NCBI GenBank assembly: GCA_003158195.1
Contig: PMHP01000024.1
Span: forward strand, 6,252 to 41,836
Origin: Vulcanimicrobiota bacterium
GTDB lineage: Bacteria > Vulcanimicrobiota > Vulcanimicrobiia > Vulcanimicrobiales > Vulcanimicrobiaceae
Direction of reading: 5' to 3'
Length of the DNA: 35,585 nt
Shown: positions 22,685-31,271 of the stretch, piece after piece
Layout: the number at the start of each line of letters is the position of its first letter
Numbering within the stretch: the first letter of the stretch is position 1
Program-made: the position numbers and the translations under genes
Notes under the pieces: generated by a model
What the model saw: only the letters and a program-made list of their open reading frames with translations
What the model was told of the DNA's origin: nothing
Database searches by the model: none

Positions 22685-23686
22685 ATGGAGATGTTCGCGT
22701 TTAGCGAGGCCGCCGGCGTCGAGGACGCTATTCGCGCCGGAGCCGAATCGGGAACAGCGCAACAGGGCGCGCGCGTCCGCTTCGTCGCCGGCGGCACGAC
22801 GTTACTCGACCTGATGAAACTTGACGTCGAGCGTCCGCTCGCCGTCGTCGATATCAATGGTCTACCGCTCGATACGGTCACAAAGCTTACCGACGGTCGC
22901 CTGAAGATCGGCGCCCTCGTGCGCAATTCGGATCTCGCCTACCATCCCGACGTGCGCAGCAACTATGCCGTCTTATCGCAGGCACTCCTCTCCGGCGCCT
23001 CGGCCCAACTGCGCAACATGGCCACGACCGGAGGCAACCTGCTCCAGCGCACGCGTTGCATGTACTTCCGTAATCGTGCGCTGCCGTGCAACAAGCGAGA
23101 ACCGGGCTCCGGCTGTTCGGCAATCGAGGGCGAAAACCGCAGCCTAGCAATCCTCGGCACGAGCGCGCACTGCATCGCCACAAACCCCTCCGACATGAAC
23201 GTCGCGCTGACCGCCCTCGGGGCGGTTATTCAGATCGAGGGCACGGCGGGCAAACGCGAGGTACCGATCGAGGCCTTCTTCTTCGAGCCCGGCGATACGC
23301 CCGAGCGCGAGAACGTTCTCGATCCGGGAGACCTGGTTACCTCGGTCACGCTACCGCCGCCACCGCAGAACTGCAGCCAGGTCTACCTCAAGCTACGCGA
23401 TCGTGCCTCGTACGAATTTGCTCTGGCCTCTGCGGCGATCGTTGCGTCGGTAGACAACGGCACGTTCAGCTACATTCGCGTCGCACTCGGCGGCGTCGCG
23501 AGCAAGCCGTGGCGCTCGCTCGAAGCCGAGGAACAGCTTTACGATCAGCCCGTCGACGAAGCGTCGTTTCGGCGCGCTGCCGATGCGGCGCTAGCCGGGG
23601 CACGCCCGCAAAGCCGCAACGGCTTCAAGATCGAGCTGGCCAAGCGTTGCATCGTGCACGCGCTCGGCGTGGCGACGGCGTCATGA
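22685..23686 (+). CDS. paoB: Aldehyde oxidoreductase FAD subunit with extra [4Fe-4S] site, PaoB (YagS)-like
   Basis: FAD-binding subunit of 333 residues that passes electrons between the [2Fe-2S] centres and the external acceptor. The FAD loop is FVAGGTTLLDLMKL, and the second flavin motif is ATTGGNLLQRTRC. As in E. coli PaoB, an insert carries four cysteines, C125, C135, C144 and C163 (TRCMYFRN, PCNKREPGSGC, AHCIATNPSDM), which bind an additional [4Fe-4S] cluster absent from most xanthine dehydrogenases. The gene starts one base after the paoA-like stop and overlaps the next gene as ATGA, so the three subunits are tightly coupled. Confidence 0.93.
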   Translation: MEMFAFSEAAGVEDAIRAGAESGTAQQGARVRFVAGGTTLLDLMKLDVERPLAVVDINGLPLDTVTKLTDGRLKIGALVRNSDLAYHPDVRSNYAVLSQALLSGASAQLRNMATTGGNLLQRTRCMYFRNRALPCNKREPGSGCSAIEGENRSLAILGTSAHCIATNPSDMNVALTALGAVIQIEGTAGKREVPIEAFFFEPGDTPERENVLDPGDLVTSVTLPPPPQNCSQVYLKLRDRASYEFALASAAIVASVDNGTFSYIRVALGGVASKPWRSLEAEEQLYDQPVDEASFRRAADAALAGARPQSRNGFKIELAKRCIVHALGVATAS

Positions 23687-25887
23687 CGGTGTCGCCGGCC
23701 GGCAGCTCCGTGCCTCGCATCGAGGGACCGCTGAAAGTCAGTGGTATCGCGACGTACACTTCCGACTTCAACTTCCCGGGCTTGCTTTACGCGGTACCGG
23801 TGTGTGCGACGATCGGAAGCGGAACGATCGCCGGGCTCGATACAAGCGTTGCCGGGTCGATGCCGGGCGTGCAGGCCGTCTACCACCGTGCGAACATCGG
23901 GCGGATCTATCGTTCCGCGCCCGACGAGGGGCTGGGCACGCATCTGGACGAGCGGCGCCCGCCGTTCGAGGATGACGTTATCCGCTACTACGGTCAGTAC
24001 GTTGCCGCCGCCGTCGCCGATACCTACGAGCAGGCGATTGCCGCCGCTAACGCCGTCAAGGTGACGTACGACGCGAAAGAACCCGACGTCCGCGATCAGC
24101 TCGAGCCCGAGGGGCAACCGAACCTCGACGGCGAGCGTGGCGATCCCGATGCGGCATTCGATTCGGCTCCCGTCAAAATCGACCAGACGTACAGCACCCC
24201 GGTCGAAACGCACAATCCGATTGAGTTGCACGCGAGCGTCGCCGTCTGGGACGGGCAGGACTTCACGCTGTATGAGACCACGCAAGGCGTCGTGAACCAT
24301 CGCGACGTTGCGGCAGAGATGCTCGGCGTGCCGAAAGAACGGGTCCGGGTCATCTCGCGATTTCTTGGCTCCGGCTTCGGTGGCAAACTCTTCCCTTGGC
24401 CACATAGCTTCATCGCTGCCGCCGCCGCACGCGACCTGAATCGTCCCGTCAAGCTCGTCGTTTCGCGCGACATGATGTTCCAGAACGTCGGGCACCGCCC
24501 CCGAACGCAACAGCGCATCCGCCTTGGAGCCGGCTCCGACGGCAAGCTCGTCGCGCTCATGCACGACTCGCTCAACCACACCTCGATCCTCGACGACTAC
24601 CAAGAAAACTGCAGCGAAGCGACGCCCTACAGCTATTCGACGCCCAACTTCCGCGCGACGTCAGGCCTCGCCCGCCGCAACGTCGGCACGCCGACATCGA
24701 TGCGCGGCCCCGGCGCCGTGCCGGGCTTGTACGCGCTCGAGTCCGCCATGGACGAACTTGCCATCGCACTCGGCATCGATCCGGTCGAGCTTCGCCTGCG
24801 CAACGAGCCAAACAAGGATGAAGGTTTGGACCTGCCGTTTTCCTCGCGCCATCTCGTCGAGTGTTTGGCCGTCGGAGCTAAGCGGTTCGGCTGGTCCGGG
24901 CGCGATCCGCGCGTCGGTTCGATGCGCAAGAACGGGCTCATTCTCGGCTGGGGCGTCGCGGGGTGTTCGTGGATTGCGGAGCGGTTCGCCGCACAGGTAG
25001 CCGTTGATCTCCGCGACGACGGGAGCGCGCGCGTTGCAACGGCGACGCAGGACATCGGGACCGGCACGTACACCGTGCTCGCGAATGTCGTCTCCGAAAA
25101 GACCGGTATTCCGGCGAACAAGATCGAGGTCGTTCTCGGCGACACCAACTTGCCGCCGGGACCGATTTCGGGCGGCTCGATGGTTACTGCGTCCGTAATC
25201 CCGGCCGTCTCCCAAGCGATCGAAAGCGCACAACAGCGCATCCTCATGGCTGCGATCGAGACGGAGGGCACGCCGTTCTACGGCCTCGAGGCTGACGCGC
25301 TGGCGTTTAGCGGCGGCATCGTCCACCGCAAGAACGAAGGCCCCGAGCGGGGGATGGCGTTCGAGAAGATCCTCGCGAAGGCGAAGGCACGGTCAACTTC
25401 AGGCTTGGGCAAAGCCGAAGCGACCTTCGGCAGCGAAGACCGGAAATTCTCGCAGCATTCATTCGGGGCGCAGTTCGCCGAAGTGACGTGGCAGCCCGAG
25501 ATCGCGCGGCTGCGCGTGTCGCGCGTCGTGACCGTCATTGATGCCGGTCGCATCATCAACCCCAAGCCGGCGCGTAACCAGATCGAAGGTTCGGTCGTGA
25601 TGGGCGTCGGCATGGCGCTGCTGGAAGCGACCGAGTACGACGCGCGCTTCGGCGCACCGATCAACAACAATCTTGCGGATTACATGGTCGCAACCAATGC
25701 CGACGCACCGCAGATCGAGGTGACGTTCCTCGATTATCCTGACCGGGTGCTCAACGACATGGGCGCCCGGGGCGTCGGGGAGATTGGGCTCGCGGGCATC
25801 GCTGCGGCAATTACCGCCGCCGTTTACCATGCGACCGGCGTCCGCGTGCGCAACCTGCCGGTCCGGCTCGAAGAACTTCTCGCTTAG
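23683..25887 (+). CDS. paoC: Aldehyde oxidoreductase molybdenum-binding subunit, PaoC (YagR)-like
   Basis: Catalytic subunit of 734 residues, close to the 732 of E. coli PaoC, expected to oxidise aldehydes to acids at a Mo-MCD cofactor. The start at 23683 follows from the ATGA overlap with the FAD subunit; the longer open frame is an artefact. Cofactor-binding stretches include RFLGSGFGGK, MRGPGAVPGLYALE, TQDIGTGTYTV and SGGSMVTAS. The base-catalyst Glu is E700 in GARGVGEIGLAG. The SMRGPG motif and short length place it with PaoC rather than with xanthine dehydrogenase XdhB. No PaoD/XdhC-type maturation gene follows; the next gene is a convergent AraC regulator whose stop overlaps this one. 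Confidence 0.94.
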   Translation: MTVSPAGSSVPRIEGPLKVSGIATYTSDFNFPGLLYAVPVCATIGSGTIAGLDTSVAGSMPGVQAVYHRANIGRIYRSAPDEGLGTHLDERRPPFEDDVIRYYGQYVAAAVADTYEQAIAAANAVKVTYDAKEPDVRDQLEPEGQPNLDGERGDPDAAFDSAPVKIDQTYSTPVETHNPIELHASVAVWDGQDFTLYETTQGVVNHRDVAAEMLGVPKERVRVISRFLGSGFGGKLFPWPHSFIAAAAARDLNRPVKLVVSRDMMFQNVGHRPRTQQRIRLGAGSDGKLVALMHDSLNHTSILDDYQENCSEATPYSYSTPNFRATSGLARRNVGTPTSMRGPGAVPGLYALESAMDELAIALGIDPVELRLRNEPNKDEGLDLPFSSRHLVECLAVGAKRFGWSGRDPRVGSMRKNGLILGWGVAGCSWIAERFAAQVAVDLRDDGSARVATATQDIGTGTYTVLANVVSEKTGIPANKIEVVLGDTNLPPGPISGGSMVTASVIPAVSQAIESAQQRILMAAIETEGTPFYGLEADALAFSGGIVHRKNEGPERGMAFEKILAKAKARSTSGLGKAEATFGSEDRKFSQHSFGAQFAEVTWQPEIARLRVSRVVTVIDAGRIINPKPARNQIEGSVVMGVGMALLEATEYDARFGAPINNNLADYMVATNADAPQIEVTFLDYPDRVLNDMGARGVGEIGLAGIAAAITAAVYHATGVRVRNLPVRLEELLA

Positions 25888-26783
25888 CGTCGCGCTTGCC
25901 GCCGGTACGCGCTCGGCGGCGCGCCGGTCGCGCGCGCGAACCAGCGTGCAAAATAGCATTGGTCCGCAAGGCCCACAGCCTTCGCGACGCTCGCGATCGG
26001 GAGGGCCGTCGTCTCCAAGAGGCGCCTCGCGTGGCGCAGGCGCAGCGCGCCGAGAAATCCGTGCGGCGTGACACCGGTGTGCGCTTTGAACTGGCGCAAA
26101 CAGACCAGAGGTGAGAGGCCGACGCTCGAAGCGATGTCGGCAAGCAAGATCGGTTCGCTCGCGTGATCTTCGATGAAGCGCTTGGCGCGCTCCATGCGCA
26201 AACGGCTGGGACGATGCGGCCGAGCCCCACGTCGCGACCGCGTCGAAACGACGTCGAACGTTTCGAAGACGCGCGAATCGAACGTCTCGAAATCGCCGGC
26301 TGCGACGGCCCACTCGAGCTTCGGCACGCCCTGGATCGGCACGGTGTCGTCGATAAAGAGCGGTTCCTCGCCATCGACCGATCCGGGCCGCAAGCTCGCG
26401 ATCAGATTGCTGTCGGGAAAACGCGAATCGTGGCGGCAGCCGTAGCCCGCTCCCCGCACGCCGCAGACGAGCGTCTTGAGGTCGATGCGATCGTGGCCGC
26501 GGCGTCCCTGAAAGTCCCAGCTGCCGCGCGTCGTCTGCACGATAACGTCGACTTCGAAGAGCTTGTCTTCAGCGGCGTCGCGCACGCACGGGCCGGCGTG
26601 ATGATAGTGATAGACGACGCAATGCTTCGACCACCGCAGCGGAAGCAGCATTCCGCACACGAGGTCGATCGGATCCGGCGGCTCGGCGTCCGCAGCGCCG
26701 CATGGCGAAAAAGACGTCAAGTTCGTCCAAATGGGACGGCGGCCGGGCCCTGCTACTTGGTCTGTGAAGATGACGTCCCCCAT
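25884..26783 (-). CDS. AraC-family transcriptional regulator (minus-strand member of a divergent pair)
   Basis: Regulator of up to 299 residues. The C-terminal 105 residues form the AraC double helix-turn-helix: LLADIASSVGLSPLVCLRQFK, then ASVAKAVGLADQCYFARWFA and ATGAPPSAYRR. The N-terminal part, with CVVYHYHHAGPCVRD, looks like a cupin-type sensor, in the style of regulators that read small ligands. The start is uncertain. ATG at 26783 would overlap the divergent AraC gene and leave no promoter space, so GTG at 26660 or ATG at 26651 are realistic alternatives. The TAA overlaps the stop of the paoC-like gene tail to tail. It may regulate the molybdoenzyme operon, but that is inferred from position only. 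Confidence 0.82.
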   Translation of the reverse strand: MGDVIFTDQVAGPGRRPIWTNLTSFSPCGAADAEPPDPIDLVCGMLLPLRWSKHCVVYHYHHAGPCVRDAAEDKLFEVDVIVQTTRGSWDFQGRRGHDRIDLKTLVCGVRGAGYGCRHDSRFPDSNLIASLRPGSVDGEEPLFIDDTVPIQGVPKLEWAVAAGDFETFDSRVFETFDVVSTRSRRGARPHRPSRLRMERAKRFIEDHASEPILLADIASSVGLSPLVCLRQFKAHTGVTPHGFLGALRLRHARRLLETTALPIASVAKAVGLADQCYFARWFARATGAPPSAYRRQARR

Positions 26784-27732
26784 GGATTTTGCGGTTTACC
26801 GATCCAGCACCGGCCGGTGCTGGAATGGCTTCGACGCAACTCTTTACCAAACCACGCCGGGAATCGACGAGACGCTGTTTTCTCGGCACTGCGTCAGCAT
26901 GCACCTGGGGCCGCCGGTCCTGGCTGCCGTGGCCTGCGACGGCGCGGTCGTCCGCAAAGTCCACCGGGCAGGCGACATCAAGATCATTCCGGCCGGCTTT
27001 TCGCGGACGTGGGAGGTCGCAGACGCGGCGCGCAAGCTTTCGATCCGAATCGGCGACCGGCTCTTCGAGACGGCCGCCGACGCGATGAACGTGTCCTACG
27101 ACCGCGCCGCGATCGGGCCGCGCTTGGATGTGCGGGACCTGCGGATCGAATACGTTGCCCGCGCGCTTGCAGCCGAACTCGAGTCCGAGGAGCCCGCGGG
27201 CCGGCTGTACGCGGATAGCCTCGGCTTAGCACTCGCCGCGCACTTGCTGCGGCACTATGCGGGTGCGACGCACCCTCGCATGTCACGCGGTCTCTCGCAG
27301 CGGCGGCTGCGCCACGTCCTCGAGTACATCGACGAATCTGCCGGGCGCGATCTCGCGCTCGCGGAACTCGCGAGCGTCGCCGGCGTGAGCTCGTCGCATT
27401 TCAACGTGCTCTTCAAACGATCGGTCGGCCTTTCGGCACACCGTTACGTCGTGCGCCGCCGGGTCGAGCGGGCGCTCGGGTTGCTCGCCGAAGGCGAACT
27501 TCCCGTCAGCGCCGTGGCTCTCGAAGCGGGCTTCGCCAATCAAAGCCATTTGTCGGTGTGGATGCGGCGAATCGTCGGCACGACGCCCGGCGCCTTCCGG
27601 CACGGCGCGCAGACGTTCGATCGTATTCGAAATCGCGCGAACCTAAGCGACGGCGGCCGTCTCGAGTTGCTACGCTTGCCGACGCCCGAGGAGGAGGCGT
27701 ATGAACAGGCACGACGTGGCATGCACCTATAG
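26770..27732 (+). CDS. AraC-family transcriptional regulator (plus-strand member of a divergent pair)
   Basis: Regulator of about 320 residues. The N-terminal half is a sensor domain (GPPVLAAVACDGAVVRKVHRAGDIKIIPAGFSRTWEV region), of the type seen in AraC proteins with a cupin-like fold. The C-terminal part has LALAELASVAGVSSSHFNVL and VSAVALEAGFANQSHLSVWM, the two helix-turn-helix units, ending GTTPGAFR. ATG at 26770 or 26782 are possible; neither has a good ribosome site. The gene overlaps the following HAF-repeat gene by 32 bases, which suggests co-expression. Its relation to the minus-strand AraC protein is only at family level; they differ clearly in the sensor half. Confidence 0.85.
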   Translation: MTSPMDFAVYRSSTGRCWNGFDATLYQTTPGIDETLFSRHCVSMHLGPPVLAAVACDGAVVRKVHRAGDIKIIPAGFSRTWEVADAARKLSIRIGDRLFETAADAMNVSYDRAAIGPRLDVRDLRIEYVARALAAELESEEPAGRLYADSLGLALAAHLLRHYAGATHPRMSRGLSQRRLRHVLEYIDESAGRDLALAELASVAGVSSSHFNVLFKRSVGLSAHRYVVRRRVERALGLLAEGELPVSAVALEAGFANQSHLSVWMRRIVGTTPGAFRHGAQTFDRIRNRANLSDGGRLELLRLPTPEEEAYEQARRGMHL

Positions 27733-29014
27733 TCTGGCGATCGTCGCGACGGTGGCGGCGATGTCACTGCCCGCGGCCGCAACCGCAGGGACGCAGTATT
27801 CGGTCGTCAATTTGGGGTCGTTCGGCGGCGTGTGGGGTCAGGCGAGCAGCATCGATGACGCCGGTACGATCGCCGGCGCCTCGGATCCCAAAGGAGACGG
27901 GCTCACCCATGCCGCGGTGTGGGGTCGCGGGCACGGGCCGGTCGACCTCGGCACGCTCGGCGGCGGTAATAGTGCGGTGGCGTGGCCGAACCACGACAAT
28001 TTCCCGTTGATCGCGGGCATTTCGGAGACCGCGGAAGTCGAACCGCTGGGCGAAGACTGGAGCTGTGCGATATTTTTCTATCCGGTCGCGACGGGGCACG
28101 TGTGCGTCGGCTTCGTGGAGTTCGGCGGCCGCATGTGGCCGTTACCGACGCTCGGCGGATACGACGGCTATGCCGCCGGGACGAACGACTTCGGGCAAGT
28201 CGTCGGCTGGGCTGAAACGACATATCGCGATGCGACGTGCGAGGGCGCCGGCGTTGGGTTTGGCCAGGTCCTGCAGTTCTTGCCCGCGGTGTGGAATCCG
28301 CCGTATCGCAAGGCCGAAGCGCTGCCGACATTGCCGGGCGATTCCGACGGCGATGCGGTCGCGGTCAACGACTTCGGCGTGGCCGTCGGTAATTCGGGCG
28401 AGTGCGATCAAGCAGTCGGCCGTTTCACGGCGCAGCACGTCGTGATGTGGGATCACGGCCGGGTGACGAACATACCATACGCGCCGACGCTCGGGGGAGC
28501 CGCCTGGAATACGCCGACCGACATCAGCAACTCGGGCGAGATCGTCGGCTTCGCAAACCTGCGCGGTAATACGACCGGAAACTATGCGCCGCACGCGTTT
28601 GCCTGGACCGCGCGCACGGGGATGGACGACCTCGGCACGATCTCTGTGGCCGATGGGGTCAGCTCCGCGGGCGGCGTCAACGATTTCGGCGAAGTCGTCG
28701 GCTACTCGGGATCGCGCGCGTTTGTGTACCAGAACGGCACGATGACCGACCTCAACACGCTCGTCGACGCGTCGGGCGCATCGCTCTATCTTGTCGTGGC
28801 GAACGATGTCAACGATCGCGGCGAGATCGCCGGCCAAGCCTGCGTGCTTGCGAGCGGACAGTGCACCGATACGCTCGTCCCGTTCCTCGCGATTCCGCAT
28901 CGGGCCAACGGTGCGACGCGCGCGCCCGCGCGCTCATCGGGGCGATCCATCGTCATCCCGGCAAGCCTGCGCGCCCGGATACTGCGCCGGTATTTAGGAG
29001 CGTCCGCAATGTAA
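27701..29014 (+). CDS. Secreted HAF-repeat protein
   Basis: Exported protein of 437 residues. A signal peptide (LAIVATVAAMSLPAAATAG) precedes a chain of repeats of the HAF family type: VNLGSFGGVWGQASSIDDAGTIAG, LGTLGGG, ..GVNDFGEVVGYSG and VNDRGEIAGQA. The pattern N-D/N-x-G-x-x-V/A-G recurs about six times and suggests a beta-propeller-like fold. Four or more cysteines (DWSCAIFF, GHVCVGF, DATCEG, GECDQ, GQACVLASGQC) probably form disulfides. The function is unknown for this family. The last 30 residues are basic (RSSGRSIVIPASLRARILRR). The ATG at 27701 has a strong GGAGG but only three bases of spacing. The start overlaps the AraC gene by 32 bases. Confidence 0.83.
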   Translation: MNRHDVACTYSLAIVATVAAMSLPAAATAGTQYSVVNLGSFGGVWGQASSIDDAGTIAGASDPKGDGLTHAAVWGRGHGPVDLGTLGGGNSAVAWPNHDNFPLIAGISETAEVEPLGEDWSCAIFFYPVATGHVCVGFVEFGGRMWPLPTLGGYDGYAAGTNDFGQVVGWAETTYRDATCEGAGVGFGQVLQFLPAVWNPPYRKAEALPTLPGDSDGDAVAVNDFGVAVGNSGECDQAVGRFTAQHVVMWDHGRVTNIPYAPTLGGAAWNTPTDISNSGEIVGFANLRGNTTGNYAPHAFAWTARTGMDDLGTISVADGVSSAGGVNDFGEVVGYSGSRAFVYQNGTMTDLNTLVDASGASLYLVVANDVNDRGEIAGQACVLASGQCTDTLVPFLAIPHRANGATRAPARSSGRSIVIPASLRARILRRYLGASAM

Positions 29015-29042
29015 CAACCTCGTCCGCCGGTTCTTCGGGCTG

Positions 29043-29066
29043 CGCGCTTCGCGGAAAGGTTTTTTT
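29043..29066 (+). terminator. Weak intrinsic terminator after the HAF gene
   Basis: CGCG-CTT-CGCG (29043-29053) forms a short GC hairpin, followed by GAAAGG and a run of seven T (29060-29066), 28 bases after the stop codon. The stem is short and the T-run is set off by six bases, so efficiency is uncertain. The T-run is the only such run in this spacer. A TAGAAT box at 29103-29108 could start the next operon, but its -35 is poor. Confidence 0.35.
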
Positions 29067-29106
29067 GGCCGCCTTCCGAGAGTTTAGCGCAACGTTCTTT
29101 CGTAGA

Positions 29107-30372
29107 ATGGGAGCCGCTGCGGAATTGAAGGAATTGTCGGTTGCGCCTCAAGCGATGCTCGCGGGTCTTCGCGTGCTCGATCTCTCGACGATGATCGCGG
29201 CCCCGCTAGCCGGCACGTTGCTTGGGGATTGGGGCGCCGACGTCGTCAAGGTCGAGCAACCGGGCGAAGGCGATCACGTTCGGCGCTTCGGAGCGCAGCG
29301 TCTGGGCCAGGGGCTGTACTGGAAGGCGCTCGGACGCGGGAAACGAAGCGTCGCGCTCGATTTGCACCGGCCCGAGGCGCAAGCGCTGCTGCGCCGGTGG
29401 GCGCCGTCGTTTGACGCGATCATCGAAAATTTCCGCCCGGGTACGCTCGAACGCTGGAATCTCGATCCGAAAGCGCTCCTGGAGCAGACGCCGCGCCTAG
29501 TCGTTCTGCGAACGACGGCTTTCGGCCAGGACGGACCGTACCGGAATCGCCCCGGTTTCGGAACGCTCGCCGAGGCGATGTCCGGCCTCGCCGCCGTGAC
29601 CGGGTTCCCGGATCGGCCGCCCCTGTTGCCGGCATATCCGCTTGCCGACGTCCTGGCCGGATACCTCGGTGCGAGCGCGATTCTCGCCGCCCTCATACGG
29701 CGCGAGCGAACGGGGGCCGGCGAAATCATCGATCTTGCAATCTACGAGGCCGCGCTCAAAACGATCGAGTCTCAGGTCGTTGAGTACGATCAGAACGGGA
29801 CACTTCATTCGCCGCAAGGCAATCGGATCGGCGACTCGGCACCGCGAGGCGCATACCAGTGCGCGGACGGGAAATGGCTCGCGCTGTCGGCCAGCACGCA
29901 GAGCATCGCCGAACGCGTGCTGCGCGTGATCGGCGGCGAAGCGCTCGCCCGCGATCCGCGCTTTCGGACCAACCTCGACCGGCTGGCGCACATCGCCGAG
30001 CTCGACGAACTCGTCGCGGGGTGGTGTGCGCGCCTTCCGCGCGAGGATGCGCTCGCGGTGTTCGACGCAGCGAACTGCGCTGCCGGGCCGCTCGAGAACG
30101 TCGCAACGATGCTTGACAATCCGCAGGTCGTCGCCCGCGAATCGATCGTCTCCGTCGACGATCCGGTGCTCGGGTCCATCCGGATGAGCAACGTCTATCC
30201 GCGCTTCACGTCGGCGCACGCGCCCCCGCAGACGACCGGAGCGTCGCGGGTTGGGGAGCACACGCGCGAAGTCCTCGGCGCCGATCTCGACATCGATGCG
30301 GCGGAATTCGACCGTCTTGAGGCTCTGGGAGCGTTCGGGCCGAGCGGTGCTCGCGCGAGCGCAGGAGCGTGA
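29107..30372 (+). CDS. CaiB/BaiF family (class III) CoA transferase
   Basis: Cytoplasmic enzyme of about 421 residues that moves CoA from a donor such as succinyl- or acetyl-CoA to a carboxylic acid. It opens with LAGLRVLDLSTMIAAPLAG and WGADVVKVEQPGEGD, the standard front of the family. The catalytic Asp is in PAYPLADVLAGYLG (D181 with this start). The later GRGKRSVALDLHRPE, FRPGTLERW, RPGFGTLAEAMSG and GAGEIIDLAIYEAA blocks are also typical. ATG at 29107, TTG at 29134 and ATG at 29155 are alternative starts; the last would begin MLAGLRVL, nearest to family members. None has a clear ribosome site. The stop overlaps the GTG of the CitE-like gene (GTGA). As first gene of the operon, it should activate the acid imported by the TRAP system. 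Confidence 0.92.
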   Translation: MGAAAELKELSVAPQAMLAGLRVLDLSTMIAAPLAGTLLGDWGADVVKVEQPGEGDHVRRFGAQRLGQGLYWKALGRGKRSVALDLHRPEAQALLRRWAPSFDAIIENFRPGTLERWNLDPKALLEQTPRLVVLRTTAFGQDGPYRNRPGFGTLAEAMSGLAAVTGFPDRPPLLPAYPLADVLAGYLGASAILAALIRRERTGAGEIIDLAIYEAALKTIESQVVEYDQNGTLHSPQGNRIGDSAPRGAYQCADGKWLALSASTQSIAERVLRVIGGEALARDPRFRTNLDRLAHIAELDELVAGWCARLPREDALAVFDAANCAAGPLENVATMLDNPQVVARESIVSVDDPVLGSIRMSNVYPRFTSAHAPPQTTGASRVGEHTREVLGADLDIDAAEFDRLEALGAFGPSGARASAGA

Positions 30373-31262
30373 GCGCGACCAGCAGTCCGGCTTGGCGCTC
30401 GCTGCTGTATGTCCCGGCGAACGTCGAACGATTCGTCGAGGCCGCGAACCGCAGCGGTGCCGACGGGATCCAGCTCGATCTCGAGGACGCGGTCGCGCCA
30501 AGCGAAAAAGCAGCTGCGCGGCGAGCCGTCCCCGCGGCGGCGGAAACGGTGTCCCGCGGTGGGGCCGACGTTATCGTGCGCATCAATCGGCCGCTGTCGC
30601 TGGCCTTGGACGACATCGAGGCCAGCGTCTCCCCGAACGTCGGCACCCTCGCCTTACCGAAAGTCATGGGCGCCGACCACATACGGCTGCTCTCCGAAGC
30701 CGTCGCCGAAGCTGAGGCGCGTAACGGCATCGTGCCTGGAACGACGCGTTTCATCGTCATGATCGAGACGGCGGAAGCCGTCGCCCGCGCGAGCGAGATC
30801 GCCAAGGCCGATCCGCGCGTGATTGCGCTGACGCTCGGAGGCGAGGATCTCGCAAGCGACCTCGGCGTCGATCCCGGCGCCGACGTGCTCGGCGCATACC
30901 ATGCCGCGGTCGTCGCCGCAGCCGTCGCGGCCCGCGTGATCCCCCTCGGGCTCGTCGGTTCGATCGCGCAGTTTCGGGATCTCGACGCTTTCGCCGCCAC
31001 CGCCCGGCGTTCGCGCGAATTCGGCTATCGCGGCGCCGCGTGCATCCATCCGGCCCAAGTTCCGATTCTCAACGCCGCGTTCACGCCAAAACTCGAGGAC
31101 GTCGAGCGCGCTCGAGAGATCGTCGCCGCGTACGAAGCAGCCCACGCTGCCGGAGCGGGCGCGATCTCGCTCGACGGCCGCATGATCGACGTTCCGGTAG
31201 CCGAGCGCGCCCGCGCGCTCATTGCTTCGTATGAAGCCGCCACTTCACACCTCGCTCGATAA
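30369..31262 (+). CDS. HpcH/HpaI-CitE family acyl-CoA lyase (malyl/citramalyl-CoA lyase-like)
   Basis: Cytoplasmic TIM-barrel lyase of 297 residues. It has the CitE/Mcl features: RSLLYVPANVERF at the start, substrate Arg R71 in VRINRP, metal and CoA region E39/D40 in LDLEDAV, E133 in VMIETAEAV, D160/D164 in GGEDLASDLG, and the C-terminal YRGAACIHPAQVPILN. Enzymes of this type cleave beta-hydroxyacyl-CoA esters, for example malyl-CoA, citramalyl-CoA or citryl-CoA, to acetyl-CoA plus an oxoacid. Next to a class III CoA transferase this predicts a two-step activation and cleavage. The GTG start overlaps the upstream stop by four bases, with AGGAG just before it. The next gene follows after 9 bases. 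Confidence 0.92.
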   Translation: MSATSSPAWRSLLYVPANVERFVEAANRSGADGIQLDLEDAVAPSEKAAARRAVPAAAETVSRGGADVIVRINRPLSLALDDIEASVSPNVGTLALPKVMGADHIRLLSEAVAEAEARNGIVPGTTRFIVMIETAEAVARASEIAKADPRVIALTLGGEDLASDLGVDPGADVLGAYHAAVVAAAVAARVIPLGLVGSIAQFRDLDAFAATARRSREFGYRGAACIHPAQVPILNAAFTPKLEDVERAREIVAAYEAAHAAGAGAISLDGRMIDVPVAERARALIASYEAATSHLAR

Positions 31263-31271
31263 AGGTTAAGC

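Noticed and set aside
23545-24603. Minus-strand ORF of 352 codons opposite the molybdenum subunit
   Set aside because: It is antisense to conserved cofactor-binding blocks and shows no family pattern.
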